Assembly: GCF_000372645.1 (NCBI RefSeq)
Contig: NZ_APMP01000005.1
Coordinates: forward strand, 124,001 to 188,000
Origin: Caulobacter vibrioides OR37
GTDB lineage: Bacteria; Pseudomonadota; Alphaproteobacteria; Caulobacterales; Caulobacteraceae
DNA length: 64,000 nucleotides
Reading direction: 5' to 3'
The notes beneath the pieces are model-generated. The model searched no databases and was not told the origin of the DNA. It worked only from the letters and a program-made list of their open reading frames with translations. The first letter of the stretch is position 1. The number at the start of each line of letters is the position of its first letter. The position numbers and the translations under genes are program-made. Positions 33,207-46,161 of this stretch are shown here, one piece after another.

Positions 33207-35666
33207 CTATAGCGGCGGAGGCGGCGGCGCTAGGATCTCGCGCTTGCCGGCGTGATTGGCGGCGCCGACGACGCCTTCCTTCTCCATCCGTTCCATCAGC
33301 GAGGCGGCGCGGTTGTAGCCGATCTGCAGACGGCGCTGGATGTAGCTGGTCGAGGCCTTGCGGTCGCGGGTGACCACGGCCACGGCGTGATCGTAGAGGT
33401 CGTTGGCCCCGCCCTCGCCCGAGAACGCGCCCTCGATCGCTTCCTCCTGCTCCTCGTCGCCGCCGGCGGTGACTTCTTCCAGGTACTGGGGAATGCCCTG
33501 GTCGCGAAGGAACTTGGCCACGGCCTCGACCTCGCCGTCCGACACGAACGGACCGTGCAAGCGGGTGATGCGGCCGCCGCCGGCCATGTAGAGCATGTCG
33601 CCCTGGCCCAGCAGCTGCTCGGCGCCCTGCTCGCCCAGGATGGTGCGGGCGTCGATCTTCGACGTGACCTGGAAGCTGATCCGGGTCGGGAAGTTGGCCT
33701 TGATGGTGCCGGTGATGACGTCGACCGACGGGCGCTGCGTGGCCATGATCAGGTGGATGCCGGCGGCGCGGGCCATCTGGGCCAAGCGCTGAACGGCGCC
33801 TTCGATGTCCTTGCCGGCCACCATCATCAGGTCGGCCACCTCGTCGATGACCACGACCAGATAGGGCATCGGCTCGGGGCGGATCTGCTCGGTCTCGTAG
33901 ATCGGGCGGCCGGCGTCGTCGAAGCCGGTCTGGACCGTCCGCTCGAAGTGTTCGCCCTTGGCCGCGGCCTCATTGGCCTTCTCGTTGTAGCCGCCGATAT
34001 TGCGCACGCCGATCTTCGACATGCGGCGATAGCGGTCCTCCATCTCGCGGACGGTCCACTTCAGCGCCACGACGGCCTTCTTGGGATCGGTCACGACGGG
34101 CGCCAAAAGGTGCGGGATGCCGTCATAGACCGACAGTTCCAGCATCTTGGGATCGACCATGATGAAACGGCACTTCTCGGGCGGCAGCTTGTACAGGATC
34201 GACAGGATCATGGCGTTGACCCCGACCGACTTGCCCGAGCCCGTCGTACCCGCGATCAGCAGGTGGGGCATCTTGGCCAGGTCGGCGATATAGGGCTCGC
34301 CGCCGATCGTCTCGCCCAGCGCCATGGGCAGGATCTGGCTGGCCTTTTCGTAGTCCGCGCTGGACAGCAGGTCGCGCAGATAGACGGTCTCGCGCTTGGA
34401 GTTGGGCATCTCGATGCCGATGGCGTTGCGGCCCTGGGCCACGGCGACGCGGCAAGAAATCACGCTCATCGAGCGAGCGATGTCGTCGGCCAGGGCCACG
34501 ACGCGCGCGGTCTTCACGCCCGGCGCCGGCACCAGCTCGTACATGGTGACCACGGGACCGGGTCGGATCTGGTCGATCTGACCCTTGACGCCGAACTCGG
34601 CCAGCACGCTTTCCAGCAGGCGCGCGTTCTGGCGCAGGGCGCCGGCGTCGACCTCCGACGAGCGGGGCTTGGACTTGGCCAACATCGCCAGCTCGGGCAG
34701 CTGGAAGCCGCCCTCGTCCTCGAAAGCGAAGGCCTTTTGTTGCTCGCGCTGTTCCCGGCCGGATTCCTTCGGCGGCGCCTTGGGCTTGGCGATGGCCATC
34801 GGCCGAGCGTCCAGCATGTCCTCGAACGCATCCTCATCGTCCTGGTCGGCCGCCGGCGGCGTATAGGCGCGTTCGGGCGCGGCCCGGGCCGGCGCCGAGG
34901 CGACGGGCGCGGCGTCCTCTTCGTCGATCGGCGGCAGGCGGCCAGGACGCTCGCGGCGCGGCGCGGCCTCGGCCTTCTCCCGTTTCGCCCGCGCCGGCTT
35001 GGCGACAGGCGGCGGCTCCGGCTCGGCGCGGACGCGCGGCTGCAGGGCGTTGGCGACGGCGGCGTGGATGGCGTCAGGATCGACGTCGCGCACGCCGAAG
35101 GCGAACCCCAGGGCGGCGATGGCGGCGACGGCGAACAGGATGGCGGCGATGATCGTCGCGCCCGGAATGTGGGCGAAGTGCAGGACCCCGGCCACCATCC
35201 GCAGCAAGCCATCGCCCCAGAAGCCGCCCAGACCCTTCTCCAGCTGCCAGATGGCCGGCGGCGGCGGCGCGGCCAGCGTCGCCGACAGGGCCAGCAACCC
35301 CAAGGCGCCGACAACCGCGCGCTGGCGCAGGTGCTTGCGCTCCATATCGGGATCGGCCTGGGCCACCCGGGTCACGCCGAACACCAGCATCAGCAGCGCG
35401 ACACCCCAAGCCGACAGGCCCAGCGATTGCATCAGCAGGTCGGCCACCGCGGCGCCCAGACCGCCAAGAGCGTTACGCGCCGGCTCTCCGGTCACCGCGT
35501 TGAAGCTGGGATCGGTGGCGTTGTAGGTGGCGATCGCCAGCAGCAGTCCGGCGCCAACGACCGTGACGACCCCGCCCCTGAACCGGGCGGTCCAGGGCTG
35601 TATCCAGCTGTAGCGAATCGCGTCCCACAGGAACTCCGCCGTGGATCGCCGCGCGGCTCGCGCCAT
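33207..35666 (-). CDS. ftsK: DNA translocase FtsK
   Basis: This 819-residue septal DNA pump clears chromosome termini and supports division. Four N-terminal membrane spans (residues about 25-180) are followed by a Pro/Ala-rich linker (about 200-310) and the motor. Walker A is [12 protein letters not shown] (near residue 479), Walker B is [15 protein letters not shown], and a RecA-like core continues to [26 protein letters not shown]. The C-terminal gamma winged helix ([32 protein letters not shown]) reads KOPS sequences. The ATG at 35666 is preferred to an in-frame TTG at 35684 because GGAG lies seven bases upstream of it. Confidence 0.97.
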   Translation of the reverse strand: MARAARRSTAEFLWDAIRYSWIQPWTARFRGGVVTVVGAGLLLAIATYNATDPSFNAVTGEPARNALGGLGAAVADLLMQSLGLSAWGVALLMLVFGVTRVAQADPDMERKHLRQRAVVGALGLLALSATLAAPPPPAIWQLEKGLGGFWGDGLLRMVAGVLHFAHIPGATIIAAILFAVAAIAALGFAFGVRDVDPDAIHAAVANALQPRVRAEPEPPPVAKPARAKREKAEAAPRRERPGRLPPIDEEDAAPVASAPARAAPERAYTPPAADQDDEDAFEDMLDARPMAIAKPKAPPKESGREQREQQKAFAFEDEGGFQLPELAMLAKSKPRSSEVDAGALRQNARLLESVLAEFGVKGQIDQIRPGPVVTMYELVPAPGVKTARVVALADDIARSMSVISCRVAVAQGRNAIGIEMPNSKRETVYLRDLLSSADYEKASQILPMALGETIGGEPYIADLAKMPHLLIAGTTGSGKSVGVNAMILSILYKLPPEKCRFIMVDPKMLELSVYDGIPHLLAPVVTDPKKAVVALKWTVREMEDRYRRMSKIGVRNIGGYNEKANEAAAKGEHFERTVQTGFDDAGRPIYETEQIRPEPMPYLVVVIDEVADLMMVAGKDIEGAVQRLAQMARAAGIHLIMATQRPSVDVITGTIKANFPTRISFQVTSKIDARTILGEQGAEQLLGQGDMLYMAGGGRITRLHGPFVSDGEVEAVAKFLRDQGIPQYLEEVTAGGDEEQEEAIEGAFSGEGGANDLYDHAVAVVTRDRKASTSYIQRRLQIGYNRAASLMERMEKEGVVGAANHAGKREILAPPPPPL

Positions 35667-35741
35667 GAAAGTCTCCGAACTCAACCACGCCCTCAGGCCC
35701 CGCGTGAACGGAGCGAACCGCGATGTTGTGCCCGAAGAGGG

Positions 35742-35756
35742 TTAAGGGGCGTTTAC
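35742..35756. promoter_or_regulatory. Possible CtrA-like box upstream of ftsK
   Basis: TTAA-N7-TTAC lies about 76-90 bp upstream of the ftsK ATG in the ftsK-glnD gap. It differs from the CtrA consensus TTAA-N7-TTAA at one base. Cell-cycle control of ftsK would make sense in Caulobacter, but this is only a pattern match. Confidence 0.25.
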
Positions 35757-35797
35757 GACGTTCGTTGGGACGGACCGCGGAAGCGGATCGAGATCGT

Positions 35798-38620
35798 CTA
35801 CCGCGCCACGCTGGCGCGCGCGCGCTTCAATCCCGGGCGGGCGGCCGGCGCCGTCGCCTCGTTCTGTTCCAGCGCCGCCAGCAGATCGGCCTTCACGGCG
35901 CCCACCTTGCGGGCCTCGGTCAGCTTCTCGCCATCCGAGGTCTGGACATAGAAGGCGTCGACCGCGCGCTCGCCGTAGCCGTCGATATGGGCCGACTGGA
36001 TGGAGAGGCCGTTGTCCGCCAGCGTCCGAGCCAGGGCCTGCAACAAGCCGGGCCGGTCGCGGCCCGAGGCCTCGACCACCGTCGCCTCGTCGGACGCCTC
36101 GTTGTCGACGGTGACGGCCGGGGCGATGGCGAAGGCGGCGGCGCGGGCCTGCTCGGCGCCCCGTCGCGGCTCGAAGGTCGCGGTTTCGCCCCGAGCGGCG
36201 GCCTCCAGCGCATCGGCCAGGCGGCGCAGGGCGCGAGGGTTCTCACAGCCCAACGGCGCCCCGGTGACGTCCTGAACATAGAAAACGTCCAGGGCCTGGC
36301 CCTGACGGGAGGTAAAGACCCGGGCGCCGACCACGTTGCCGCCCAGCGACGAGATGGCGAGCGCCAGGTCGGCGAACAGGCCGCGACGGTCCTTGGCGGC
36401 GATGACGATCTCGGCGGCGTTCTGGCCGGAACGCACCCGGCCCTCGGCGGCCGCCCCGCCCTGGATGGCGGCGCGCCGGGCCAGGGCGGCGTGCTCCACA
36501 AGATCCTCGATCGGAAAGGCGCTGAAATAGGCGTTTTCCATCGCCACGGCCCAGCCCATCGCGGCGGGGTCGGTTTCGATCAACGCGGCGCGAGCGGTCT
36601 CGGCGACGCCCTCCTGGTGCCGTTGGACATTGGCGGCGGCCTCGCTGCCGCGCCCGCCCCGGAACACCGCCTCGGTGGCGTTGTAGAGCTCACGCAGAAG
36701 CTGACCCTTCCAGCCGTTCCACACGCCCGGCCCCACCGCGCGGATGTCGGCGACGGTGATGACCAGGAGCAAACGGAGGCGCTCGGGATTTTCGACGATC
36801 CGGGCGAAGGCCGCGACGGTGCCGGGGTCGGAGACGTCGCGCTTCTGGGCGAAGTCGCTCATCACCAGATGGTTCTCGACCAGCCAGGCGACCAGCTCGA
36901 CCTTGCTGCGCTCGACGCCCAGGCGCTCGCAGGCGCTGCGGGCGCTGCGGGCGCCGGCCTTCTCCTGGCCGCCCACCCCGCCCTTGCCTGTGTCGTGCAG
37001 CAGCATGGCCAGGAACAGGGCCTCGCGATCCTCGATCAGGGGCATGATCGACACGGCCAACGGATGGTCCTCAGCGAGACGGCCGGCGGCGATGTCGCCA
37101 ATAATGCCGACGGCCCGCAGGGTGTGCTCGTCCACCGTGTACGAGTGGTACATGTTGAACTGCATCTGGGCCACGACGCGGCCGAATTCGGGGATGAAGC
37201 GGCCCAGGACGCCCGCGTCGTTCATCAGGGTCAGGGTGCGATAGCTGCGCTTGCCCCTGGCCAGGAGGTCCAAGAACGCCTTGGTCGCTCGCGGATCGCG
37301 GCGAACCTTCGAGGTGATCAGCGACAGCTGCCGGGTCACCGCCGTGAAGGCGTCGGGGTGCAGATCCAGATCGCGCTCGTCGGCGATCTTGAACAGGCGG
37401 ATCAGGTTGACCGGATCGGCCTCGAAGATCTCCGGTCCGTCGATGTTCAGACGCCCGTTGTCCTCATAGAAGCCCTGGACTTCCAGCGCCTTGCGCTTGG
37501 GTCGCCCGCCGGGAAGGAAGCGTGAGATGCCCTTGGGCTCGTTCTTGAAGTGCTCGGCCTCCAGCTTGGCCGAGAAGGCGCGCGTCAGGGCTCCGACCTC
37601 CTTGGCGATCAGGAAGTAGCGGCGCATGAAGCGCTCGACCGCCGGCGCGTCGCCCCGGTCGCCATAGCCCATGCGGCGAGCGATCTCGGGCTGCAGGTCG
37701 AAGGTCAAGCGCTCCTCGGGCCGACCCGTCGTGAAATGCAGATGGGCGCGCACGGCGTGCAGGAAATCGAAGGCCCGGATGAAGGCCTTGGTCTCACGGC
37801 CGGAGAAGACCTCCAGCTTGAAGACGTCCTCGGGCCGGTCGACGGGGTGCAGGTACTCGGCGATCCACATCAGGGTATGGAGGTCGCGCAGCCCGCCCTT
37901 GCCTTCCTTGACGTTCGGCTCGACCATGTAGCGGCTGGTTCCGGCCCGGGCCTGGCGGTCGTCGCGCTCCTTCAGCTTGGCGGCGACGAACTGGGCGCCC
38001 GTGCCCTTCATCACCTCGTCGCGGAAGCGCTTCTTCAGCTCCTCGGCCAGGCGCTCGTCGCCGGTCAGGCGGCGCGCCTCGAGGATCGAGGTGCGGATCG
38101 TGAAATCTTCCTTCGACAGCCGCACGCACTCCTCGATGGTGCGCGACGCGTGGCCGACCTTGAAGCCCAGGTCCCACAGCGCATAGAGCATGAACTCGAT
38201 CACGCTCTCGGCGTGCGGCGTCTGCTTGTAGGGCCGCAGAAACAGCAGATCGATGTCGCTGAACGGCGCCAGGGTGCCGCGGCCATAGCCGCCGACGGCC
38301 AGCAGGCACAGGCGCTCGCCCTCGGTGGGATTGCGCGCCCGGAAGACGTGCACCGTGGTGAAGTCGTAAAGCGCGGTGATCACCTCGTCGGTGACACCGC
38401 TGATCAGGCGGGCGGTCTCGACGCCGCTCGCCCCGTTCTCCAGCCGCTCCTTGGCGATCATCCGACCGCGAAACAGCGCCTGCTTCAGAATGTCGATGGC
38501 GCGCGACCGCTGCTCGGCCTCGTTGCCGATCGAGTCGAGGGCGGCGGCCGACAGGCGCGCCCGAAGGGCGAGACCGTCGACGACGTGTTCCAGGCGGGTG
38601 GGGCGGAGGCGACGCGGCAT
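35798..38620 (-). CDS. glnD: Bifunctional [protein-PII] uridylyltransferase/uridylyl-removing enzyme
   Basis: This 940-residue nitrogen sensor modifies PII proteins in response to glutamine. Domains in order are a nucleotidyltransferase with VGGYGRGTLAPFSDIDLLFLRPY (near residues 105-127), a GlnD-type helical linker, an HD phosphohydrolase region with LAMLLHDTGKGGVGGQEKAGA (near 530-550), and two C-terminal ACT domains (near 730-800 and 850-920; the second begins VVEASGRDRPGLLQALARTLADNGLSI). The ATG at 38620 (MPRRLRPTRLEH) is preferred; the frame runs seven codons further. It is flanked by ftsK and mutS on the same strand. Confidence 0.96.
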   Translation of the reverse strand: MPRRLRPTRLEHVVDGLALRARLSAAALDSIGNEAEQRSRAIDILKQALFRGRMIAKERLENGASGVETARLISGVTDEVITALYDFTTVHVFRARNPTEGERLCLLAVGGYGRGTLAPFSDIDLLFLRPYKQTPHAESVIEFMLYALWDLGFKVGHASRTIEECVRLSKEDFTIRTSILEARRLTGDERLAEELKKRFRDEVMKGTGAQFVAAKLKERDDRQARAGTSRYMVEPNVKEGKGGLRDLHTLMWIAEYLHPVDRPEDVFKLEVFSGRETKAFIRAFDFLHAVRAHLHFTTGRPEERLTFDLQPEIARRMGYGDRGDAPAVERFMRRYFLIAKEVGALTRAFSAKLEAEHFKNEPKGISRFLPGGRPKRKALEVQGFYEDNGRLNIDGPEIFEADPVNLIRLFKIADERDLDLHPDAFTAVTRQLSLITSKVRRDPRATKAFLDLLARGKRSYRTLTLMNDAGVLGRFIPEFGRVVAQMQFNMYHSYTVDEHTLRAVGIIGDIAAGRLAEDHPLAVSIMPLIEDREALFLAMLLHDTGKGGVGGQEKAGARSARSACERLGVERSKVELVAWLVENHLVMSDFAQKRDVSDPGTVAAFARIVENPERLRLLLVITVADIRAVGPGVWNGWKGQLLRELYNATEAVFRGGRGSEAAANVQRHQEGVAETARAALIETDPAAMGWAVAMENAYFSAFPIEDLVEHAALARRAAIQGGAAAEGRVRSGQNAAEIVIAAKDRRGLFADLALAISSLGGNVVGARVFTSRQGQALDVFYVQDVTGAPLGCENPRALRRLADALEAAARGETATFEPRRGAEQARAAAFAIAPAVTVDNEASDEATVVEASGRDRPGLLQALARTLADNGLSIQSAHIDGYGERAVDAFYVQTSDGEKLTEARKVGAVKADLLAALEQNEATAPAARPGLKRARASVAR

Positions 38621-38642
38621 GACGGTTATAGGACTTACCACA

Positions 38643-38668
38643 GCGTGACAGCCAAAAGTGGGCCGTTT
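38643..38668. repeat. Degenerate AGAGC-family repeat upstream of glnD
   Basis: GCGTGACA followed by GCCAAAAGTGGGCCGTTTTGGC reproduces the inner hairpin of the 5330-5378 element, with inverted arms GCCAAAA and TTTTGGC around GTGGGCCG. The outer AGAGC arms are lost or eroded. Confidence 0.55.
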
Positions 38669-38697
38669 TGGCGACCATCACACGGCCACTAAAGACT

Positions 38698-41415
<2,718 letters not shown>

Positions 41416-41510
41416 GACGCCGGAAAGTACAGAGCGTCGCGGATGGCGTTAAGAGGCGGCGTTAAGGTTTTCAGGGGACGGAAGGCCACCCATTTCTGAA
41501 TGAAGGTCTC

Positions 41511-42551
41511 TCAGCGCCGACGAGGCTTGGGCAGAGCCTTGTCGGTTGCCCTGAGTTCAGTCAGCGCGCGATCCGCCTCTTCCTTCCGCGCCAGCCTGCG
41601 CGCCTCGTCGAACCGCTTGTATTCCGCCTTGGCCCGAGCTTCCGCCTGTTCATGGCGGATAGACCCGCCATGGTTCAACACGACACGATTGAGGCTGACC
41701 AATTGCTGGTCCAGCAGCTGTGAGGCCTGCTCCATCAGAACCAGACGGCCTATATCCAACTGGTCCTCGAAGATGCTGAGCAGGATGTCCGTCAGCCTGT
41801 TGAGCTCCTTTAACTCAATCGGCGTCAGGTAGTTCTTGGCGACAATCGCATCGACCTGCCGGATTTGATCCTTGGGCCAACTTTGGAGTCCCATGTCGGG
41901 CGCGCTTGCGTCCGCCCGCTCGCCGAGAACCTCGGACGGCGTGTGGTTGACCACCGCATAGAAGAGCTTGGCTTGAGTCCGCTGATAGAATTGGAGCGCC
42001 ACCGGTGAGTTAGGCTCGTAGTCCTGGCACATAGCGCAGATCCGGCGAAGCTCGGCGTAGACGTTCGCCTCGGAGGCGCGGATATCGCGGATGATCTCGC
42101 GAAGCTCGCGGACGCGATCCTGATCCTCCGGCGCCTTAAGCCGCTCGGCATCGACCACGAAACCGTTGGTGGCGAAGCGGACTAGGACGCCCGTCGCCCA
42201 TTTGCGAAACAGCGTCGCTTGAGCGGAGCTGACCCGGTAGCCGACCGAGATCACCATATCGAGGCTGTAGAGCGTCCCAGGGCGCCCGGCGCCAATTACT
42301 TGCATTTTTTGCAAGTTATCCGCCTCGCTGAGCTCACCCTCCTCAAGGATGTTGGCGACGTGACGATAGATGACGGACGGATCACGCCCGAAGAGCTGCG
42401 CCATCTGCGCCTGAGTCATCCAGAGCGCTTCGCCGTCATAGTGGAGCTCCACGCGAACCCCGCGTTCGGTCCCATAAACTAGGAACCGGGCTCCCGTATC
42501 AGCGTCCTCGACAAGACGGACAGGCTTGGCGATATCGGACTCGTTGCTCAT
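41511..42551 (-). CDS. Virulence RhuM-family protein
   Basis: This 346-residue protein belongs to the RhuM family, named after a Salmonella pathogenicity-island gene. The N-terminal half has the family pattern: GVRVELHYDGEALWMTQAQMAQLFGRDPSVIYRHVANILEEGELSE, then NLQKMQVIGAGRPGTLYSLDMVISVGYRVSSAQATLFRKWATGVL, which resembles the KilA-N/Bro-N DNA-binding type. A helical C-terminus ends in a basic tail. Biochemical function is unknown; relatives occur on mobile and defence islands. Its base composition is visibly less GC-rich than its neighbours. It sits between mutS and dnaJ with 8-bp TTTCAGGG repeats on both sides, consistent with acquisition by transfer. Confidence 0.88.
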   Translation of the reverse strand: MSNESDIAKPVRLVEDADTGARFLVYGTERGVRVELHYDGEALWMTQAQMAQLFGRDPSVIYRHVANILEEGELSEADNLQKMQVIGAGRPGTLYSLDMVISVGYRVSSAQATLFRKWATGVLVRFATNGFVVDAERLKAPEDQDRVRELREIIRDIRASEANVYAELRRICAMCQDYEPNSPVALQFYQRTQAKLFYAVVNHTPSEVLGERADASAPDMGLQSWPKDQIRQVDAIVAKNYLTPIELKELNRLTDILLSIFEDQLDIGRLVLMEQASQLLDQQLVSLNRVVLNHGGSIRHEQAEARAKAEYKRFDEARRLARKEEADRALTELRATDKALPKPRRR

Positions 42552-42611
42552 GTGTCTCGCTCAACAGAACGAGAACAAGAGTAGAACAACTTTCAGGGAA
42601 CCGCTAGCGCC

Positions 42612-43766
42612 CTAGTTCCCCGTAACCTCTTCCCAGAACCTCTTCGCCTTGCCGACGAAGTTGGCCGACTTGGGGTTCTGCTTCTCGCCGCAAAGACCGG
42701 CCAGTTCGCGCATCAGTTCCTTCTGACGCGCCGACAGGTGGGTCGGGGTCTCGACGAACAGCTCGACCACCAGGTCGCCGCGCTGGCGGCTGCGCAGGGA
42801 CGGCATCCCCTTGCCCTTCAGGCGGACGGTCTTGCCGGTCTGGGCGCCTTCCGGAACCTGGACCGAGATCTTGCACTCGCCGTCGCAGGCCTCGCCGCCC
42901 AGCAGGCAGGGGGCCTCGATCTCGCCGCCCAGGGCGGCCGTGGTCATCGGCACCGGCACGGTGCACAGCAGGTCCAGGCCGTCGCGCTCGAACAGCTCGT
43001 GCGGGGTCACCGACAGGAAGATGTAGAGATCGCCGCGCGGGCCGCCGCGCGCGCCGGCGTCGCCCTCACCGGCCAGGCGGATCCGGGCGCCGTCGTCGAC
43101 GCCGGCCGGGATGCGCACCGACAGGGTGCGCTCGCGCCGCACCTGGCCGTGGCCGTGGCAGTTGGCGCAGGGGTCCAGGATCATGCGGCCCGAGCCGCCG
43201 CAGCGGGGGCAGGTGCGCTCGACCGCGAAGAAGCCTTGCGTGGCCCGGACGCGGCCCGCGCCGCCGCACGTGCCGCAGACCGTGGGATTGGTGCCCGGCT
43301 TGGCGCCGGAGCCCTCGCAGACCTCGCAGGTCATGGCGGCGGGCACCTGGATCTCGACCTCGGCGCCCGCATAGGCCTGCTCGAGGGAGATCTCCAGATC
43401 ATAGCGCAGATCCTGGCCGCGCTGGGGTCCGTTCGACTGCCGGCGACCACCGCCGAACATCTCGCCGAACACGTCGCCAAAGACGTCGTTGAAGATGTCG
43501 CTGGCGTCGAAACCCTGGCCGCCGAAGCCGCCTTGGCCGCCCTGGCCATTGACCCCGGCATGGCCAAAGCGGTCATAGGCCGCGCGCTTCTGCGGATCGG
43601 AGAGGACGCTGTAGGCCTCGTTGATTTCCTTGAACCGGCCGGCGGCGTTTTCGCACCCCCCGTTGCGGTCGGGGTGGTGTTCCATCGCCAGCTTGCGGAA
43701 CGCGGACTTCAGACCAGCTTCGTCGATGGTCCGGGTCACGCCGAGAATTTCGTAATAGTCGCGCAT
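42612..43766 (-). CDS. dnaJ: Chaperone protein DnaJ
   Basis: This 384-residue type I Hsp40 stimulates DnaK ATPase and delivers substrates. The J domain has the HPD motif in [11 protein letters not shown] (near residues 30-40), followed by a Gly/Phe-rich linker. Four CxxCxGxG repeats form two zinc centres: [24 protein letters not shown] and CANCHGHG (near residues 148-205). The C-terminal substrate-binding domain follows, with an extra [14 protein letters not shown] segment near residue 290 not usual in E. coli DnaJ. It lies 161 bp downstream of dnaK on the same strand. Confidence 0.97.
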   Translation of the reverse strand: MRDYYEILGVTRTIDEAGLKSAFRKLAMEHHPDRNGGCENAAGRFKEINEAYSVLSDPQKRAAYDRFGHAGVNGQGGQGGFGGQGFDASDIFNDVFGDVFGEMFGGGRRQSNGPQRGQDLRYDLEISLEQAYAGAEVEIQVPAAMTCEVCEGSGAKPGTNPTVCGTCGGAGRVRATQGFFAVERTCPRCGGSGRMILDPCANCHGHGQVRRERTLSVRIPAGVDDGARIRLAGEGDAGARGGPRGDLYIFLSVTPHELFERDGLDLLCTVPVPMTTAALGGEIEAPCLLGGEACDGECKISVQVPEGAQTGKTVRLKGKGMPSLRSRQRGDLVVELFVETPTHLSARQKELMRELAGLCGEKQNPKSANFVGKAKRFWEEVTGN

Positions 43767-43927
43767 CGTCAGCGTCTGGCGCCCAAAAGGCCCACGAAAG
43801 TGGCGTTGATAGGGGAAGAGGTGGGATAGCGCTCGGCCCGGCGCAAGGCGTCTTCGGGCGTCGAGACAAGAGGTCGCGGCCGCGGAACAAGGCTATCGCG
43901 AATGTTCCGCGGCGCGCGCATGGCGGC

Positions 43928-45829
43928 TTAGTGCGCCGGCTTGTCGTTGTGGTCGACTTCCTCGAACTCGGCGTCGACGACGCCATCGTCCGCGGCGTGG
44001 GCTTCACCGCCCTCGGCCGAGCCTTGCTGGGCCGCGTACATCGCTTCGCCCAGCTTCATCGAGGCCTGGATCAGGGCTTGGGTCTTGGCCTGGATGGCCT
44101 CGACGTCCTCGCCTTCCAGCGCCGACTTCAGATCGGCGATCCCGGTCTCGATCGCGGTCTTCTCGGCCGCGCCGACCTTGTCGCCGTGCTCGGCCAGGGC
44201 CTTCTCGGTCGAGTGCAGGATCGCCTCGCCTTGGTTCTTGGCCTCGACCACCTTCTTCTTCTGCTCGTCCTGAGCCTTGTTGGCCTCGGCTTCCTTGACC
44301 ATCCGCTCGATGTCCGCGTCCGAAAGGCCGCCGTTGGCCTGGATGCGGATCGAGTGCTCCTTGTTGGTCGCTTTGTCCTTGGCGTGAACCTGGACGATGC
44401 CGTTGGCGTCGATGTCGAAGGTAACCTCGATCTGCGGCACGCCGCGCGGCGCCGGCGGAATGCCGACCAGGTCGAACTGACCCAGGATCTTGTTGTCGGC
44501 GGCCATCGGGCGTTCGCCCTGGAACACGCGGATCGTCACGGCCGACTGATTGTCGTCGGCTGTCGAGAAGGTCTGCGAGCGCTTGGTCGGGATCGTCGTG
44601 TTGCGTTCGATCAACGGGGTGAACACGCCGCCCAGGGTCTCGATGCCCAGGGTCAGCGGGGTCACGTCCAGCAGCAGCACGTCCTTGACGTCGCCTTGCA
44701 GCACGCCGGCCTGAACGGCCGCGCCCAGCGCCACGACTTCATCGGGGTTGACGCCCTTGTGGGGCTCGCGGCCGAAGAAGTCCTGAACGGCTTGCTGGAC
44801 CTTGGGCATGCGCGTCATGCCGCCGACCAGAACGACTTCGTCGATGTCGCTCTTCTTCAGGCCGGCGTCCTTCAGGGCCTGCTCGCACGGACCGATGGTC
44901 TTGGCGATCAGGTCGTCCACCAGGGCTTCCAGCTTGGCGCGCGACAGCTTGATGTTCAGGTGCAGCGGACCCGAGGCGTTCATGCTGATGAACGGCAGGT
45001 TCACTTCGTACTGAGCGGTCGAGGACAGCTCCTTCTTGGCCTTTTCGGCCTCTTCCTTCAGGCGCTGCAGGGCCAGCTTGTCCTTGCGCAGGTCGACGCC
45101 CTGCTCCTTCTTGAACTCGTCGGCCAAGTAGTCGACGATCCGAAGGTCGAAGTCTTCACCGCCCAGGAAGGTGTCGCCGTTGGTCGACTTCACCTCGAAG
45201 ACGCCGTCGCCGATTTCCAGGATCGACACGTCGAAGGTGCCGCCGCCCAGGTCGTAGACGGCGATCTTCTTGTTGTTGTCCTTGTCCAGGCCATAGGCCA
45301 GGGCCGCGGCGGTCGGCTCGTTGATGATCCGCAGGACTTCCAGGCCGGCGATCTTGCCGGCGTCCTTGGTCGCCTGACGCTGGGCGTCGTTGAAGTAGGC
45401 CGGAACCGTGATGACCGCCTTGGTCACCGGCTCGCCCAGGTGGGCTTCGGCGGCTTCCTTCATCTTCTGCAGAATGAAGGCCGAGACTTCCTGCGGGCTG
45501 TAGTCCTTGCCGTGGGCCTTGACCCAGGCGTCGCCGGTCGGGCCCTTGACGATCTCGTAGGGCACCATGCCCTTGTCCTTCTCGACCACCGGATCGTTGG
45601 CGTTGCGGCCGATCAGGCGCTTGATCGCGAACAGGGTGTTGGTCGGGTTGGTCACGGCCTGGCGCTTGGCGGGCTGACCGATCAGGCGCTCGCCGTCTTC
45701 CAGGAAGGCCACGACCGACGGCGTGGTCCGAGCGCCCTCGGCGTTCTCGATCACCTTGGGGTTCTTGCCGTCCATGATGGCGACGCACGAGTTCGTGGTG
45801 CCAAGGTCGATGCCGATAATCTTGCTCAT
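43928..45829 (-). CDS. dnaK: Chaperone protein DnaK (Hsp70)
   Basis: This 633-residue Hsp70 ATPase chaperone has phosphate-loop and signature blocks [18 protein letters not shown] (residues 4-21), [18 protein letters not shown] (near 190-207) and [22 protein letters not shown] (near 335-356). The substrate domain begins [18 protein letters not shown], and the lid follows. The C-terminus ends acidic ([15 protein letters not shown]), close to the usual EEVDxxxK tail. It works with DnaJ downstream. Regulation is probably by heat-shock sigma factor from the 5' gap at 45830-46096. Confidence 0.98.
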   Translation of the reverse strand: MSKIIGIDLGTTNSCVAIMDGKNPKVIENAEGARTTPSVVAFLEDGERLIGQPAKRQAVTNPTNTLFAIKRLIGRNANDPVVEKDKGMVPYEIVKGPTGDAWVKAHGKDYSPQEVSAFILQKMKEAAEAHLGEPVTKAVITVPAYFNDAQRQATKDAGKIAGLEVLRIINEPTAAALAYGLDKDNNKKIAVYDLGGGTFDVSILEIGDGVFEVKSTNGDTFLGGEDFDLRIVDYLADEFKKEQGVDLRKDKLALQRLKEEAEKAKKELSSTAQYEVNLPFISMNASGPLHLNIKLSRAKLEALVDDLIAKTIGPCEQALKDAGLKKSDIDEVVLVGGMTRMPKVQQAVQDFFGREPHKGVNPDEVVALGAAVQAGVLQGDVKDVLLLDVTPLTLGIETLGGVFTPLIERNTTIPTKRSQTFSTADDNQSAVTIRVFQGERPMAADNKILGQFDLVGIPPAPRGVPQIEVTFDIDANGIVQVHAKDKATNKEHSIRIQANGGLSDADIERMVKEAEANKAQDEQKKKVVEAKNQGEAILHSTEKALAEHGDKVGAAEKTAIETGIADLKSALEGEDVEAIQAKTQALIQASMKLGEAMYAAQQGSAEGGEAHAADDGVVDAEFEEVDHNDKPAH

Positions 45830-46096
45830 CTTCGTACCTGTCGCTCCTTTAGGCGGACGGCGGTGACAAGGGCCTTCTCGGAAGCGCCCCGGTTTTTCTC
45901 GCTCCGTCCCCAGTGGGGTTCGTACTCTAGTGGTTGATCCAAATCCTGTTCGCCCGGCGAAAACCGAGCGGGCAGAATGCGTTGTTCGAAGTTGACGAAC
46001 CCGTCAACCCCGCTTCGCAGCGGATATGGGGGATAGCCGCGACGGTGCAAGGCCATAACCCCTCGCGGCGAGGGGGAATCTGGGCTGGCGGCGACG
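45830..46096 (-). promoter_or_regulatory. dnaK 5' leader and promoter region
   Basis: This gene-free stretch holds the dnaK promoter. On the minus strand TTGGAT (45942-45937), an 18-base spacer, and CCCCACT (45918-45912) resemble a heat-shock sigma32 promoter (consensus CTTGAA and CCCCAT), although the match is imperfect. Further upstream a perfect 7-4-7 palindrome, GTTGACG-AACC-CGTCAAC (45991-46008), could be an operator or hairpin. A 76-codon frame across this region shows no protein-like features. Confidence 0.4.
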
Positions 46097-46128
46097 AAAA
46101 AAGGCCGCGCCTCGCGGGCGCGGCCTTT
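46097..46128 (-). terminator. Terminator of the M1 aminopeptidase gene
   Basis: A perfect 9-bp GC stem (46103-46111 with 46117-46125) with a five-base loop is followed on the minus strand by TTTTTT (46102-46097). It lies 34 bp past the peptidase stop codon. Confidence 0.88.
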
Positions 46129-46161
46129 GATATCGCGGGAAGATCCCCGAACGGCCGAGGA

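Noticed and set aside
33252-35951. An 899-codon plus-strand frame opposite ftsK
   Set aside because: Antisense shadow of a well-supported gene; composition is dominated by Gly, Ala, His, Asp and Gln with no domain.
41425-41470. TTAA pairs upstream of mutS as a CtrA site
   Set aside because: The two GTTAAG motifs are nine bases apart rather than the seven of the CtrA consensus.
45826-46056. A 76-codon minus-strand frame upstream of dnaK
   Set aside because: It covers the expected dnaK promoter and leader and ends at the dnaK start; no ribosome binding site and no protein-like pattern.
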